Program-made: the position numbers and the translations under genes
Part shown: one piece after another, positions 27,455-35,299 of the stretch
Position numbering within the stretch: position 1 is the first letter of the stretch
How the letters are laid out: each line of letters starts with the position of its first letter
The notes under the pieces: model-generated
Told to the model about the DNA's origin: nothing
The model's database searches: none
What the model saw: the letters and a program-made list of their open reading frames with translations, nothing else
Assembly: GCA_049889355.1 (NCBI GenBank)
Contig: JBMHDN010000032.1
Coordinates: 143,354-207,353 of the forward strand
Length of the DNA: 64,000 nucleotides
Source of the DNA: JBMHDN01 sp049889355
Lineage (GTDB): Bacteria > Pseudomonadota > Alphaproteobacteria > Puniceispirillales > Puniceispirillaceae
Reading direction: 5' to 3'

Positions 27455-27468
27455 GCAAGCTGTTTCAA
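27455..27468 (-). promoter_or_regulatory. 14-bp motif shared with the YeeE operon leader
   Basis: On the minus strand this reads TTGAAACAGCTTGC, about 150 nt upstream of the purine permease start. The same 14 bases occur on the minus strand at 45187-45200, upstream of the YeeE/YedE pair. In both places CAGCTT is followed 8-9 nt later by AAGCTG, giving an inverted repeat. It could be a -35 region plus operator, or chance similarity. Confidence 0.25.
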
Positions 27469-27516
27469 AACGTCGCAGTGAATTCGGCATGACAGACAGT
27501 CAAAATTTAAGAGGCG

Positions 27517-27993
27517 CTAATCGTCAATCAGCCTTTTACCAAAAGACACCACCTCATCTTCGACATAACCAGCTGCGCGATAAAAGCGGGTCGCACTGAG
27601 ATTATCAGCCCTGATTTGCAAATTGAGCTTTGGACAGCCCAGCCTGATCAAGGCCCTTTCACCGGCCTGCATCATATCCTTGCCATAGCCAAGACCCTGA
27701 CAATCAGGTGAGACCGCCAGATAATTGACCCATCCGCGATGGCCATCATAGCCAAACATGGCCGTCGCGATCAAAACGCCATCTACCAGCCCTATAAAAA
27801 ACAAGTCAGGCTGGGTGGTCAATTTGCGTTCTATGTCTTTTTGAGGATCATTCCAAGGCCGGGTCAGCCCACAAGCCTGCCAAAGCGCGATCACAGATGC
27901 GCTGTCTCCTGCCGTAAAGGATCGGATGTCCAGCGGACGTTTTTCGGTATCCTGCCCGTTTGGTGCAGATGCAGATGTCGGTCTCTCAGCCAT
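27517..27993 (-). CDS. GNAT N-acetyltransferase, YpeA-like
   Basis: This 158-aa acetyltransferase has the GNAT acetyl-CoA motif VSPDCQGLGYGKDMMQAGERAL (Q/RxxGxG/A) and a C-terminal YxxxGY-like segment ATRFYRAAGYVEDEVVSFGKRL. The segment VIALWQACGLTRPWNDPQKDIERKL with W.DP is typical of the YpeA/YncA-like group. About 20 residues before IRSFTAGD are a poorly conserved, possibly mis-started N-terminus; no strong ribosome-binding sequence supports the ATG at 27993. The acyl acceptor is unknown. It is close downstream (36 bp) of the nitronate monooxygenase-like gene on the same strand and may belong to the same transcript. Confidence 0.82.
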   Translation of the reverse strand: MAERPTSASAPNGQDTEKRPLDIRSFTAGDSASVIALWQACGLTRPWNDPQKDIERKLTTQPDLFFIGLVDGVLIATAMFGYDGHRGWVNYLAVSPDCQGLGYGKDMMQAGERALIRLGCPKLNLQIRADNLSATRFYRAAGYVEDEVVSFGKRLIDD

Positions 27994-28029
27994 AGCGCCA
28001 GCATGGCATATCCACCACCCAGCGCAACC

Positions 28030-29073
28030 TTAAACTGCACCCATCTCGGCGCTTAGTGCGGTCATGAGGGCGTTGACGGATAGTGCTCTGGCTTGTGCGT
28101 ATCCTGTTCCGGCCCAGAGGCTCTGATATTCGCCATCTGCGCTTTGGCTGGCATGGGCACGTAGCGGGGCAGTCAGCGCATTTTGTATCGGGAATGGCAG
28201 ATTGGGCTGGTCTGCCATGGCGCGGGTAAAGCTGTTTTCAATGGCCCGTGCTAGGCGCCCTGAAAAACCGCGGGTAGTGCAGGTCCCGCGCTCTGGCTTG
28301 TTTAGCAATATCTGTTTATGTGCAGGGCTGGTTCCGGCCTCATCACAAGTCAGAAAGGCTGTGCCCATCTGCACTGCACTTGCCCCGCCTGCCAGTGCCG
28401 CCTGAATATCGCCGCCTGTCATAATGCCGCCAGCACTCACAAAGGGGATGCTGAGATGCTGTGCCAAGCATTGGGCAAGCCCAGCGGTGGTGAGTTGTGC
28501 ATCTTCAGCTGGTTCTGCCTCAAAACTGCCACGATGCCCACCTGCTTCTATGCCTTGGGCCACCACAAAATCGACGCCGGCTTTTTCGACCGCCATGGCT
28601 TCGCTTAAGCTGGTTGCACTGCAACCGACCAACATGCCAAGGCTGTGTGCGCGTGTGATGACGGCCTGTGGTGGCACCCCGAAATGGAAACTGAGCACTG
28701 CAGGGGGATTGGCCCAAATCGGCTCTAATTGCGCATCCAAATCAGGATAAAAAGGCGGTGCGGGTAAATCAGAGGGGGTGGTAAAGGATATTGGCAGGCT
28801 GTTTAAGGCGCTAACAGCTTCTTTGATGCGCGCAGCATCTGGTATTTCTGTTGTTGAAAATAAAAAGAAATTGGCATTGATAGGCCGGTTGGTCAGGGCC
28901 TTCGCTGCTGTCAGGTCTGCAGCGATTTTATCAGCCGTGCTATAGGCAAAACCAAAGCTGCCAAGACCGCCTGCCTCTGAGACTGCCGCCACCAATTGAG
29001 GTGTGGTCACGCCCCCTGCCATCGGTGCCTGAATAACCGGCAGTTTCTGCTCAAATAAGGCAGCCAAGCTCAT
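28030..29073 (-). CDS. NAD(P)H-dependent flavin oxidoreductase / nitronate monooxygenase-like
   Basis: This is a 347-aa FMN TIM-barrel protein of the 2-nitropropane dioxygenase family. It shows PVIQAPMAGGVTTPQLVAAVSEAGGLGSFG, the FMN-binding FVVAQGIEAGGHRG, and VSAGGIMTGGDIQAALAGGASAVQMGTAFL. The likely start is the ATG at 29073. The only purine-rich sequence before it, GGGAGTGAG, belongs to the 18-bp repeat copied from the end of guaA. Deleting the insertion at 29083-30600 would put this gene 9 nt after the guaA stop, so it was probably the third gene of a guaB-guaA operon. Substrate is unknown; nitronate oxidation is only the family's best-known activity. Confidence 0.85.
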   Translation of the reverse strand: MSLAALFEQKLPVIQAPMAGGVTTPQLVAAVSEAGGLGSFGFAYSTADKIAADLTAAKALTNRPINANFFLFSTTEIPDAARIKEAVSALNSLPISFTTPSDLPAPPFYPDLDAQLEPIWANPPAVLSFHFGVPPQAVITRAHSLGMLVGCSATSLSEAMAVEKAGVDFVVAQGIEAGGHRGSFEAEPAEDAQLTTAGLAQCLAQHLSIPFVSAGGIMTGGDIQAALAGGASAVQMGTAFLTCDEAGTSPAHKQILLNKPERGTCTTRGFSGRLARAIENSFTRAMADQPNLPFPIQNALTAPLRAHASQSADGEYQSLWAGTGYAQARALSVNALMTALSAEMGAV

Positions 29074-29082
29074 CAACAACAC

Positions 29083-29100
29083 TCACTCCCACTCGATGGT
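29083..29100. repeat. Distal attachment-site repeat (attR-like copy of guaA 3' end)
   Basis: This 18-bp copy, TCACTCCCACTCGATGGT on the plus strand, is identical to 30583-30600 and exactly 1500 bp from it. It sits directly before the start region of the nitronate monooxygenase-like gene, whose ribosome-binding sequence it supplies. Confidence 0.85.
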
Positions 29101-29141
29101 ATCAATGCTGGATATTTTACAGCCTTTGAACATATAGTATT

Positions 29142-29906
29142 TTATTTCCTTCGTAGGATAAGCCCTATGCGTCCACAACCTTTAAGATGTGAATGCTTTG
29201 ATTGGAGAGAATTTATGAGCAATCGATTTGTAGCTATTGTTTCAATGGTCCACCAACGACTGTAAAATACTCGCATAATTATTTTGCTAAAAAAGTTCTT
29301 CCGCTCGAATCCAAAAATATCTTCAACTATAAAATATTCATCAAACTCATTGAGCAAAGTTTCAAAATCAAAATGGCGGTAATGCTTTGCCGAAACTTTC
29401 TTCTCGGTGCTCGGCACAGTAACAAAAAGTGAGGCATCTTTTTTTAATGAGTTTGCAATATTCGCTAAAAAATTCCGGCATTCCTTTGGCGGAATATGCT
29501 CATAAACTTCAATTAATGAACCACTGTCATACTTCAATGAGGGCAAATTTGCTAAGTCACCGCAAATAAATGTCTCTGATTGCGAAAACTGTTTTGCCCA
29601 ATTAATGGCATTTTCGTCGAAATCTATTCCCCAAAAATCAACATTATCAAAAGTGTTAAGCTCTTTTACGTGATAAATGAACCCGCCATCTCCGCATCCG
29701 TAATCCATATGCAAGTGAGTAGCGCCCGCAGCTTTTTCATTTTTTAGCCAAATAACAAATAAGTTTATTGCCGCAATGTAAGATGCGGAAAAACCCCAAA
29801 ATTTGGAAAAATTTGGAAAACCGTTAACGGTTGGCAAATAATGATAGGGAAATCGATATTGTGAAGATTGAACTTCATCGACTACAGAATCTCTCTGTCC
29901 ATCCAT
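29142..29906 (-). CDS. Class I SAM-dependent methyltransferase (island cargo)
   Basis: This is a 254-aa methyltransferase with an intact Rossmann core. The SAM-binding glycine motif DYGCGDGGF is at residues 68-76, an acidic motif II at FWGIDFDENAINWAK, GDLANLPSLKYDSGSLIEVYEHIPP as motif IV/post-I, and a C-terminal half with aromatic and basic residues. Its layout resembles small-molecule or sugar/lipid methyltransferases (methyltransferase type 11/12) rather than DNA methylases: there is no DPPY or NPPY motif. Codon and base use are AT-rich, unlike flanking genes. It is flanked by an 11-bp inverted repeat (29145-29155 and 29966-29976). Substrate is unknown. It is the only complete gene of the island. 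Confidence 0.8.
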   Translation of the reverse strand: MDGQRDSVVDEVQSSQYRFPYHYLPTVNGFPNFSKFWGFSASYIAAINLFVIWLKNEKAAGATHLHMDYGCGDGGFIYHVKELNTFDNVDFWGIDFDENAINWAKQFSQSETFICGDLANLPSLKYDSGSLIEVYEHIPPKECRNFLANIANSLKKDASLFVTVPSTEKKVSAKHYRHFDFETLLNEFDEYFIVEDIFGFERKNFFSKIIMRVFYSRWWTIETIATNRLLINSLQSKHSHLKGCGRIGLILRRK

Positions 29907-29937
29907 AATTGCATAAATCCTCTAGTGTTGTGTATTA

Positions 29938-29949
29938 GTTAGTACTAAC
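29938..29949. repeat. 12-bp perfect palindrome upstream of the methyltransferase
   Basis: GTTAGTACTAAC is a perfect dyad 32 bp upstream of the methyltransferase start. It could be an operator for the island gene, or a leftover recombination site; no cognate regulator is present. Confidence 0.35.
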
Positions 29950-29980
29950 AATCGGTGTCAGTTTATACGAAGGAAAGTTT

Positions 29981-30118
29981 TCAATCGCTACATTTTTCAA
30001 TAGCATCGACAGCAACTTTATTCTTCATATTAATGGCAAGTGACACAACCTTTCTTTCGCAATCCCCATTCTCGTTTTCTTCTGTGGTGTTTGGTTTTTG
30101 ATGGGCTGTGATAAACAT
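29981..30118 (-). CDS. Possible 45-aa small protein in the island
   Basis: This frame reads MFITAHQKPNTTEENENG..., is charged, contains two cysteines and ends KNKVAVDAIEKCSD. It lies in the same orientation as the integrase stub and the methyltransferase, between them. There is no good ribosome-binding sequence before the ATG, and in a low-GC segment a frame this short is easily found by chance. I keep it as a low-confidence candidate. Confidence 0.2.
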   Translation of the reverse strand: MFITAHQKPNTTEENENGDCERKVVSLAINMKNKVAVDAIEKCSD

Positions 30119-30161
30119 TGGAACAATTTAGGTTGCGTATCTGCCTACCCTTCTCAAACTC

Positions 30162-30437
30162 TTAAGCCCGTTCCTCAATCTTTCTGTGGTCCAAATAGAT
30201 AGCAACGGCTTCAGTAAGCGACACAGAAAATAATTTTCTGTCATCCTTCAACTCATTCTGTGAATCGAAATACATCTCTTTTGCTACTTCGACAGCTTCT
30301 GCCCTATATTTGGTAAGTAAAGTCTTTTGGTAATAACGCTTTTCGTTGCTTATCCACATATGAGACTGCCACACAACAAACCTGTTCTGTTTCAGAAGCG
30401 CTTTGCTACCGTATATGTCAATCCGATCAGCACTCAT
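30162..30437 (-). pseudogene. Tyrosine recombinase (integrase) N-terminal fragment
   Basis: The 91-residue frame matches the arm-binding and early core-binding part of phage-type integrases. It has a small beta-rich start (QNRFVVWQSHMWISNEKRYYQKTLLT), then a helix with the KYRAEAVEVAKEMYFDSQNEL pattern, then the start of the SAM-like domain (LFSVSLTEAVAIYLDHRKIEERA), where it stops at a TAA. A full protein would be around 350-400 aa and carry the R...HxxR...Y catalytic set; none of this follows in any frame before the methyltransferase. It sits next to the guaA-side repeat, the usual place for the integrase of such islands. Confidence 0.6.
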
Positions 30438-30582
30438 AATCTACGCTTTGTAATAGTTGATGTAGTCCCTAACATTCTTTCTAGCACTAAGGAAAAGCAA
30501 ACGAGATGAAGTGTTGGCTTTCAAACTTTCTAACAACTTATTTACTAATAATTCATTTAATAACAATAAGCTAAGTGATATA

Positions 30583-30600
30583 TCACTCCCACTCGATGGT
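30583..30600. repeat. guaA-side attachment-site repeat (attL-like)
   Basis: This is the 18-bp copy that forms the present end of guaA (codons TIEWE and the TGA stop, read on the minus strand). Sequence similarity with the distal copy stops abruptly on both sides, so the core is exactly 18 bp. Confidence 0.85.
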
Positions 30601-32133
30601 GCCGGGGGGTTTGCTGGTATAGTCATAGACGACGCGGTTGATGCCAGAAACTTCATTGACGATGCGGGTGGCAACCTGGGCCAAAAAGGCGGGTTCAAAC
30701 AGATATACATCTGCTGTCATCCCGTCTGATGAGGTCACCGCCCTGAGCGCGCAGACATATTCATAAGAGCGTGCATCACCCATCACGCCGACCGTGCGTA
30801 CAGGCAGCAAGACGGCAAAGGCTTGCCAAATTTCGTCATACAAACCTGCTTTGCGGATTTCATCAAGATAGATGACATCAGCTGCACGCAAAATCTCTAG
30901 CTTATCGCGGGTAATCTCGCCCGGCACCCGTATCGCAAGCCCTGGACCTGGGAAAGGATGACGCCCAACAAGGCTCTCAGGCAAGCCTAGCTCACGGCCA
31001 AGGGCGCGGACCTCATCTTTAAACAGCATACGCAAAGGTTCGACCAGCTCAAGGGCCATATCCTCTGGCAGACCGCCGACATTATGATGTGATTTGATGG
31101 TCACCGCATTGCCGCCTGCCGCTGAGATAGATTCGATCACATCAGGATAGAGGGTGCCTTGTGCCAAAAAGGACGCGCCTTCAATCTGGCTGGCTTCTTT
31201 ATCAAACACCTCAATGAAACGCGCACCAATGATTTTGCGTTTTTGTTCAGGATCAGACACGCCATCGAGTGCGTTTAAGAACAGATCAGAAGCATCTGCT
31301 GTGATCAAAGGGATATTATAATGATCACCAAACAGACGCTGCACCTCAGCTGCTTCGCCTTGACGCAGCAATCCATGATCTACAAAGACACACGTTAAAC
31401 GCTCACCAATCGCTTCATGTATCAATACCGCCGCAACTGAGCTATCCACCCCGCCAGAGAGGCCGCAAATCACTTTGCCAGCTGGGCCAACCTGTTCACG
31501 GATGGCGGCAATCGCCTGCTCTTTATAGCGGGCCATCGACCAATTGGCAGAAACACCGCAAATATGTTTGGCAAAATTAGTCAGAAGCGCTGCGCCCCCT
31601 TGTGTATGCACCACTTCAGGGTGGAATTGCACACCATAGAACTGGCGGTCTAAATCGCCAGTCACTGCAAAAGGTGCACCAGATGATTTCGCCAAGACTT
31701 CAAAGCCATCTGGCAGAGCAGCCACATGATCGCCATGTGACATCCAGACAGTCTGCAGACTGGCTTGTGGCCAAATATCAGTAAAGAGCGCGCAATCTTT
31801 GACAATCTGGATTTCAGCTCGGCCAAATTCACGGCTGGTACCCGCTTCAACAACACCGCCAAGCTGGGCACATAAGGTTTGCTGGCCATAACAAATCCCA
31901 AGGATAGGCAGACCGCGCTCAAACAAAGCCTGAGGGGCACGCGGTGTATCAGCATGGGTGACAGAATTCGGGCCACCAGAGAGGATATAGCCGCCTGCCT
32001 CGCGGCTAAGAATCTCGGCCTCATCAACTGTCGAGGGCAGGATTTCTGTAAAATAACCTGCTTCACGCAAACGCCGTGCAATCAGCTGTGTTACCTGAGA
32101 GCCAAAATCAATAATCAGGATGGTATCTGTCAT
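30583..32133 (-). CDS. guaA: GMP synthase (glutamine-hydrolysing)
   Basis: The enzyme converts XMP, glutamine and ATP to GMP. The 516-aa chain has the class I amidotransferase domain with LSGGPNSV, nucleophile Cys81 in GICYGQQ and the His-Glu of QFHPEVVH. The ATP pyrophosphatase domain has the P-loop [14 protein letters not shown], and the C-terminal dimerisation domain ends in the conserved PPGTIEWE. The last 18 bases, including the stop, are one copy of the island's direct repeat, so the insertion rebuilt an unchanged C-terminus. It follows guaB by 69 bp on the same strand, which makes a guaBA operon. Confidence 0.97.
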   Translation of the reverse strand: MTDTILIIDFGSQVTQLIARRLREAGYFTEILPSTVDEAEILSREAGGYILSGGPNSVTHADTPRAPQALFERGLPILGICYGQQTLCAQLGGVVEAGTSREFGRAEIQIVKDCALFTDIWPQASLQTVWMSHGDHVAALPDGFEVLAKSSGAPFAVTGDLDRQFYGVQFHPEVVHTQGGAALLTNFAKHICGVSANWSMARYKEQAIAAIREQVGPAGKVICGLSGGVDSSVAAVLIHEAIGERLTCVFVDHGLLRQGEAAEVQRLFGDHYNIPLITADASDLFLNALDGVSDPEQKRKIIGARFIEVFDKEASQIEGASFLAQGTLYPDVIESISAAGGNAVTIKSHHNVGGLPEDMALELVEPLRMLFKDEVRALGRELGLPESLVGRHPFPGPGLAIRVPGEITRDKLEILRAADVIYLDEIRKAGLYDEIWQAFAVLLPVRTVGVMGDARSYEYVCALRAVTSSDGMTADVYLFEPAFLAQVATRIVNEVSGINRVVYDYTSKPPGTIEWE

Positions 32134-32202
32134 CTTTTGCTTCTTATACTGGTCTTACATCTTATGCATGAGATGCGTGGTCACTGTTCTGGTCTATATA
32201 TT

Positions 32203-33741
<1,539 letters not shown>

Positions 33742-33881
33742 TCAGCCAAAAAGAAAGAGTAGAAGGCAAAGGACCTGTGTATTTTTGGCCTGCTATTGTC
33801 CCTAGCGCTTAATTCAGTTTACACTTTTAAGGCGAAAAAACATTTACCTTATCCTATATTTGAAAAAAGGGGATGCATCTG

Positions 33882-34298
33882 ATGGTCTATGTAAAAGATT
33901 TTGTGGGCTGGCATCCTGTTAAATCGAAACTGAATGACCGCAAACCACATTATTTCAAACACCGCGAAATTTGGTGGTGTTCCACTGGGGTGAATATTGG
34001 GGCTGAACAAGATGGCAAGAACGACAAGTTTGAACGCCCTGTTCTCATCGTCCGGAAATTCAGTAACCGTTTGTTTCTAGCTCTACCGCTCACAACAAAT
34101 CTGGCGGAAATAAACAATAAAATGATAGAATATGTCTTGATTGGAAAAACGCACAAATCTGAAAAACGTGCTTTTCTCATCAATCAAATGCGCGTTTTAG
34201 ATGCTGCCAGAATGCACAGGAAAATGGGCGGAGTTGATAAGGCTGTGTTTGATAAAATCAAAATGCAAATATGTGCCTGCATTAAAGATGGCCAATAG
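33882..34298 (+). CDS. PemK/MazF family toxin, solitary
   Basis: This is a 138-aa protein of the PemK/MazF endoribonuclease fold. It has the first-strand region REIWWCSTGVNIGAEQDGK (residues 28-46), the conserved RPVLIVRKF (52-60), LPLTT (68-72) and a closing helix with QMRVLDAARMHRKMG. MazF-like toxins cut mRNA at short motifs. The start is the ATG at 33882, 9 nt after GGGG; the frame also has an ATG at 33873 too close to that sequence. No protein antitoxin gene lies on either side. Instead a candidate small RNA unit converges on its 3' end from the minus strand. A single toxin-like gene between guaB and rlmE suggests horizontal acquisition. Confidence 0.85.
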   Translation: MVYVKDFVGWHPVKSKLNDRKPHYFKHREIWWCSTGVNIGAEQDGKNDKFERPVLIVRKFSNRLFLALPLTTNLAEINNKMIEYVLIGKTHKSEKRAFLINQMRVLDAARMHRKMGGVDKAVFDKIKMQICACIKDGQ

Positions 34299-34307
34299 AT
34301 GGATTAG

Positions 34308-34384
34308 AAAAAATTCAGCCGCTTCTCAGGAACAGCAATAAGATAGTGAACACAAGAAGCGGCGGAGCCCGAAGGCGACTATGC
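34308..34384 (-). ncRNA. Candidate small RNA converging on the PemK/MazF toxin gene
   Basis: On the minus strand an extended -10 promoter (34392-34418) would start an RNA at about 34384. The RNA has a GCC-UUCG-GGC tetraloop hairpin (34376-34367), then an intrinsic terminator: 9-bp stem GCCGCTTCT / AGAAGCGGC (34363-34355 with 34326-34318), 28-nt loop, and a run of six U ending at 34308. Its 5' AUAGU could pair with ACUAU in the terminator loop, forming a pseudoknot. It has no coding potential. The end lies 10 nt from the toxin stop codon, so any toxin transcript that reads further is perfectly complementary to it. Promoter, hairpins and terminator are seen; the antitoxin role is inferred. Confidence 0.55.
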
Positions 34385-34391
34385 GGCCTAT

Positions 34392-34418
34392 ATTATACCA
34401 TCAAGAGGCGAAAATCAA
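34392..34418 (-). promoter_or_regulatory. Extended -10 promoter for the candidate small RNA
   Basis: On the minus strand a consensus TATAAT (34397-34392) is preceded by TGG, giving an extended TGnTATAAT -10. TTGATT (34418-34413) is upstream at a short 15-bp spacing. This is the best promoter match I noticed in the window, and no minus-strand protein gene begins near it. Confidence 0.65.
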
Positions 34419-34455
34419 CCTGAGCGATAAGTCATCGTAAATAGCTGACGATATC

Positions 34456-35250
34456 TTAACCTTTCTCATCTGCCTCATCAGGCATATCTGGTTTGAAGCC
34501 GGTGGCCAGAAGGTAAGTTTCCACAGATTCAGATCGGCTGGCCTCTGGTTTGACATGGCGGACTTTCTCAAACCGCCTATTCAGCGCATCCAGCAATTCT
34601 TTATCAGTCCCGCCGCGGAACGCCTTGGCCAGAAAGACGCCGCCAGGCACCAATATTTCCTCGGCGAAATCAAGCGCGATTTCAAGCAGACCCATCGTGC
34701 GCAGATGGTCGGTTGGCCGGTGACCGGTCGTCGCGGCCGCCATATCGGATATCACCGCATCTGCCTGCCCGCCAATGGCGTGTTTCACCGCTTCTAGCAT
34801 TTCATTATCGGTGATATCGCCAACCATGATTTCGGCATGTGTGACCGGTTCTGTTTCAAGCAAGTCAATGCCCACCACATGGCCTTGCCCTGAGGCCAGC
34901 CGGCAGCGATCAGCGACCACTTGAAGCCAGCCACCCGGCGCACAGCCCAAATCGACCACCTTCATATGAGGTTTTAAAAAAGGATGCCGGTCATCAATCT
35001 GTTCTAATTTAATCGCCGCACGGCTACGCAAGCCGCGTGCACGGGCCTGACCAACATAAGGATCATTCAGATGACGGGTCAGCCAGCGTTGTGATGACGG
35101 TTTGCGCCCACGCATTTTGGTCGGCTTGACTGTTAAGCCTGTCTTGTCGCGATAAGACCGCCCAGAGCTGCCTTTTGCCTTTGGCTTGCCACCTGAACTG
35201 GCTGCACTGCCACCAGAACGAGCACCGCCTCCACGCTTATTTTGTGTCAT
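34456..35250 (-). CDS. rlmE: 23S rRNA (uridine-2'-O-)-methyltransferase RlmE (FtsJ family)
   Basis: This enzyme methylates the 2'-OH of U2552 in the A-loop of 23S rRNA and helps large-subunit maturation. The core shows SRAAIKLEQIDDRHPFLKPHMKVVDLGCAPGGWLQV (SAM motif I and catalytic Lys), the acidic ISDMAAATTGHRPTDHLRT segment with catalytic Asp, and GVFLAKAFRGGTDKELL with the second Lys. At 264 aa it is longer than E. coli RlmE (209 aa) because of a Gly/Ser/Lys-rich, probably disordered N-terminus of about 50 residues, common in alphaproteobacteria. It is monocistronic, or leads a unit that ends near the small RNA promoter. Confidence 0.94.
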   Translation of the reverse strand: MTQNKRGGGARSGGSAASSGGKPKAKGSSGRSYRDKTGLTVKPTKMRGRKPSSQRWLTRHLNDPYVGQARARGLRSRAAIKLEQIDDRHPFLKPHMKVVDLGCAPGGWLQVVADRCRLASGQGHVVGIDLLETEPVTHAEIMVGDITDNEMLEAVKHAIGGQADAVISDMAAATTGHRPTDHLRTMGLLEIALDFAEEILVPGGVFLAKAFRGGTDKELLDALNRRFEKVRHVKPEASRSESVETYLLATGFKPDMPDEADEKG

Positions 35251-35299
35251 AGGCCTGCCCCCCGAACAAAGCTGGCTGTATTAAAACCCTTGCCCTATC

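Larger units (their letters stand above)
29083..30600. mobile_element. 1.5-kb integrated element remnant in the 3' end of guaA
   Basis: The segment is bounded by an exact 18-bp direct repeat (29083-29100 and 30583-30600) that encodes the last five residues (TIEWE) and stop codon of GuaA. The guaA 3' end is a well-known integration site for tyrosine-recombinase islands. Between the repeats the DNA is clearly AT-rich: a hand count of 29761-29820 gives 20 G+C of 60, against 37 of 60 in guaA at 30961-31020. Starting from the guaA side, it holds an N-terminal integrase stub, a 45-codon small frame and an intact methyltransferase. The integrase stub next to one repeat is the usual arrangement of such islands. 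The catalytic half of the integrase is gone, so the element cannot move by itself. Confidence 0.8.

Noticed and set aside
30441..30710. 89-codon minus-strand frame spanning the guaA-side repeat
   Set aside because: It overlaps guaA out of frame across the island junction, so it cannot be ancestral; the Leu-rich part comes from AT-rich island DNA. Probably chance.
32134..32202. Separate promoter or attenuator between guaB and guaA
   Set aside because: The 69-bp gap shows no T-run hairpin or clear -35/-10 pair; an operon is the simpler reading.
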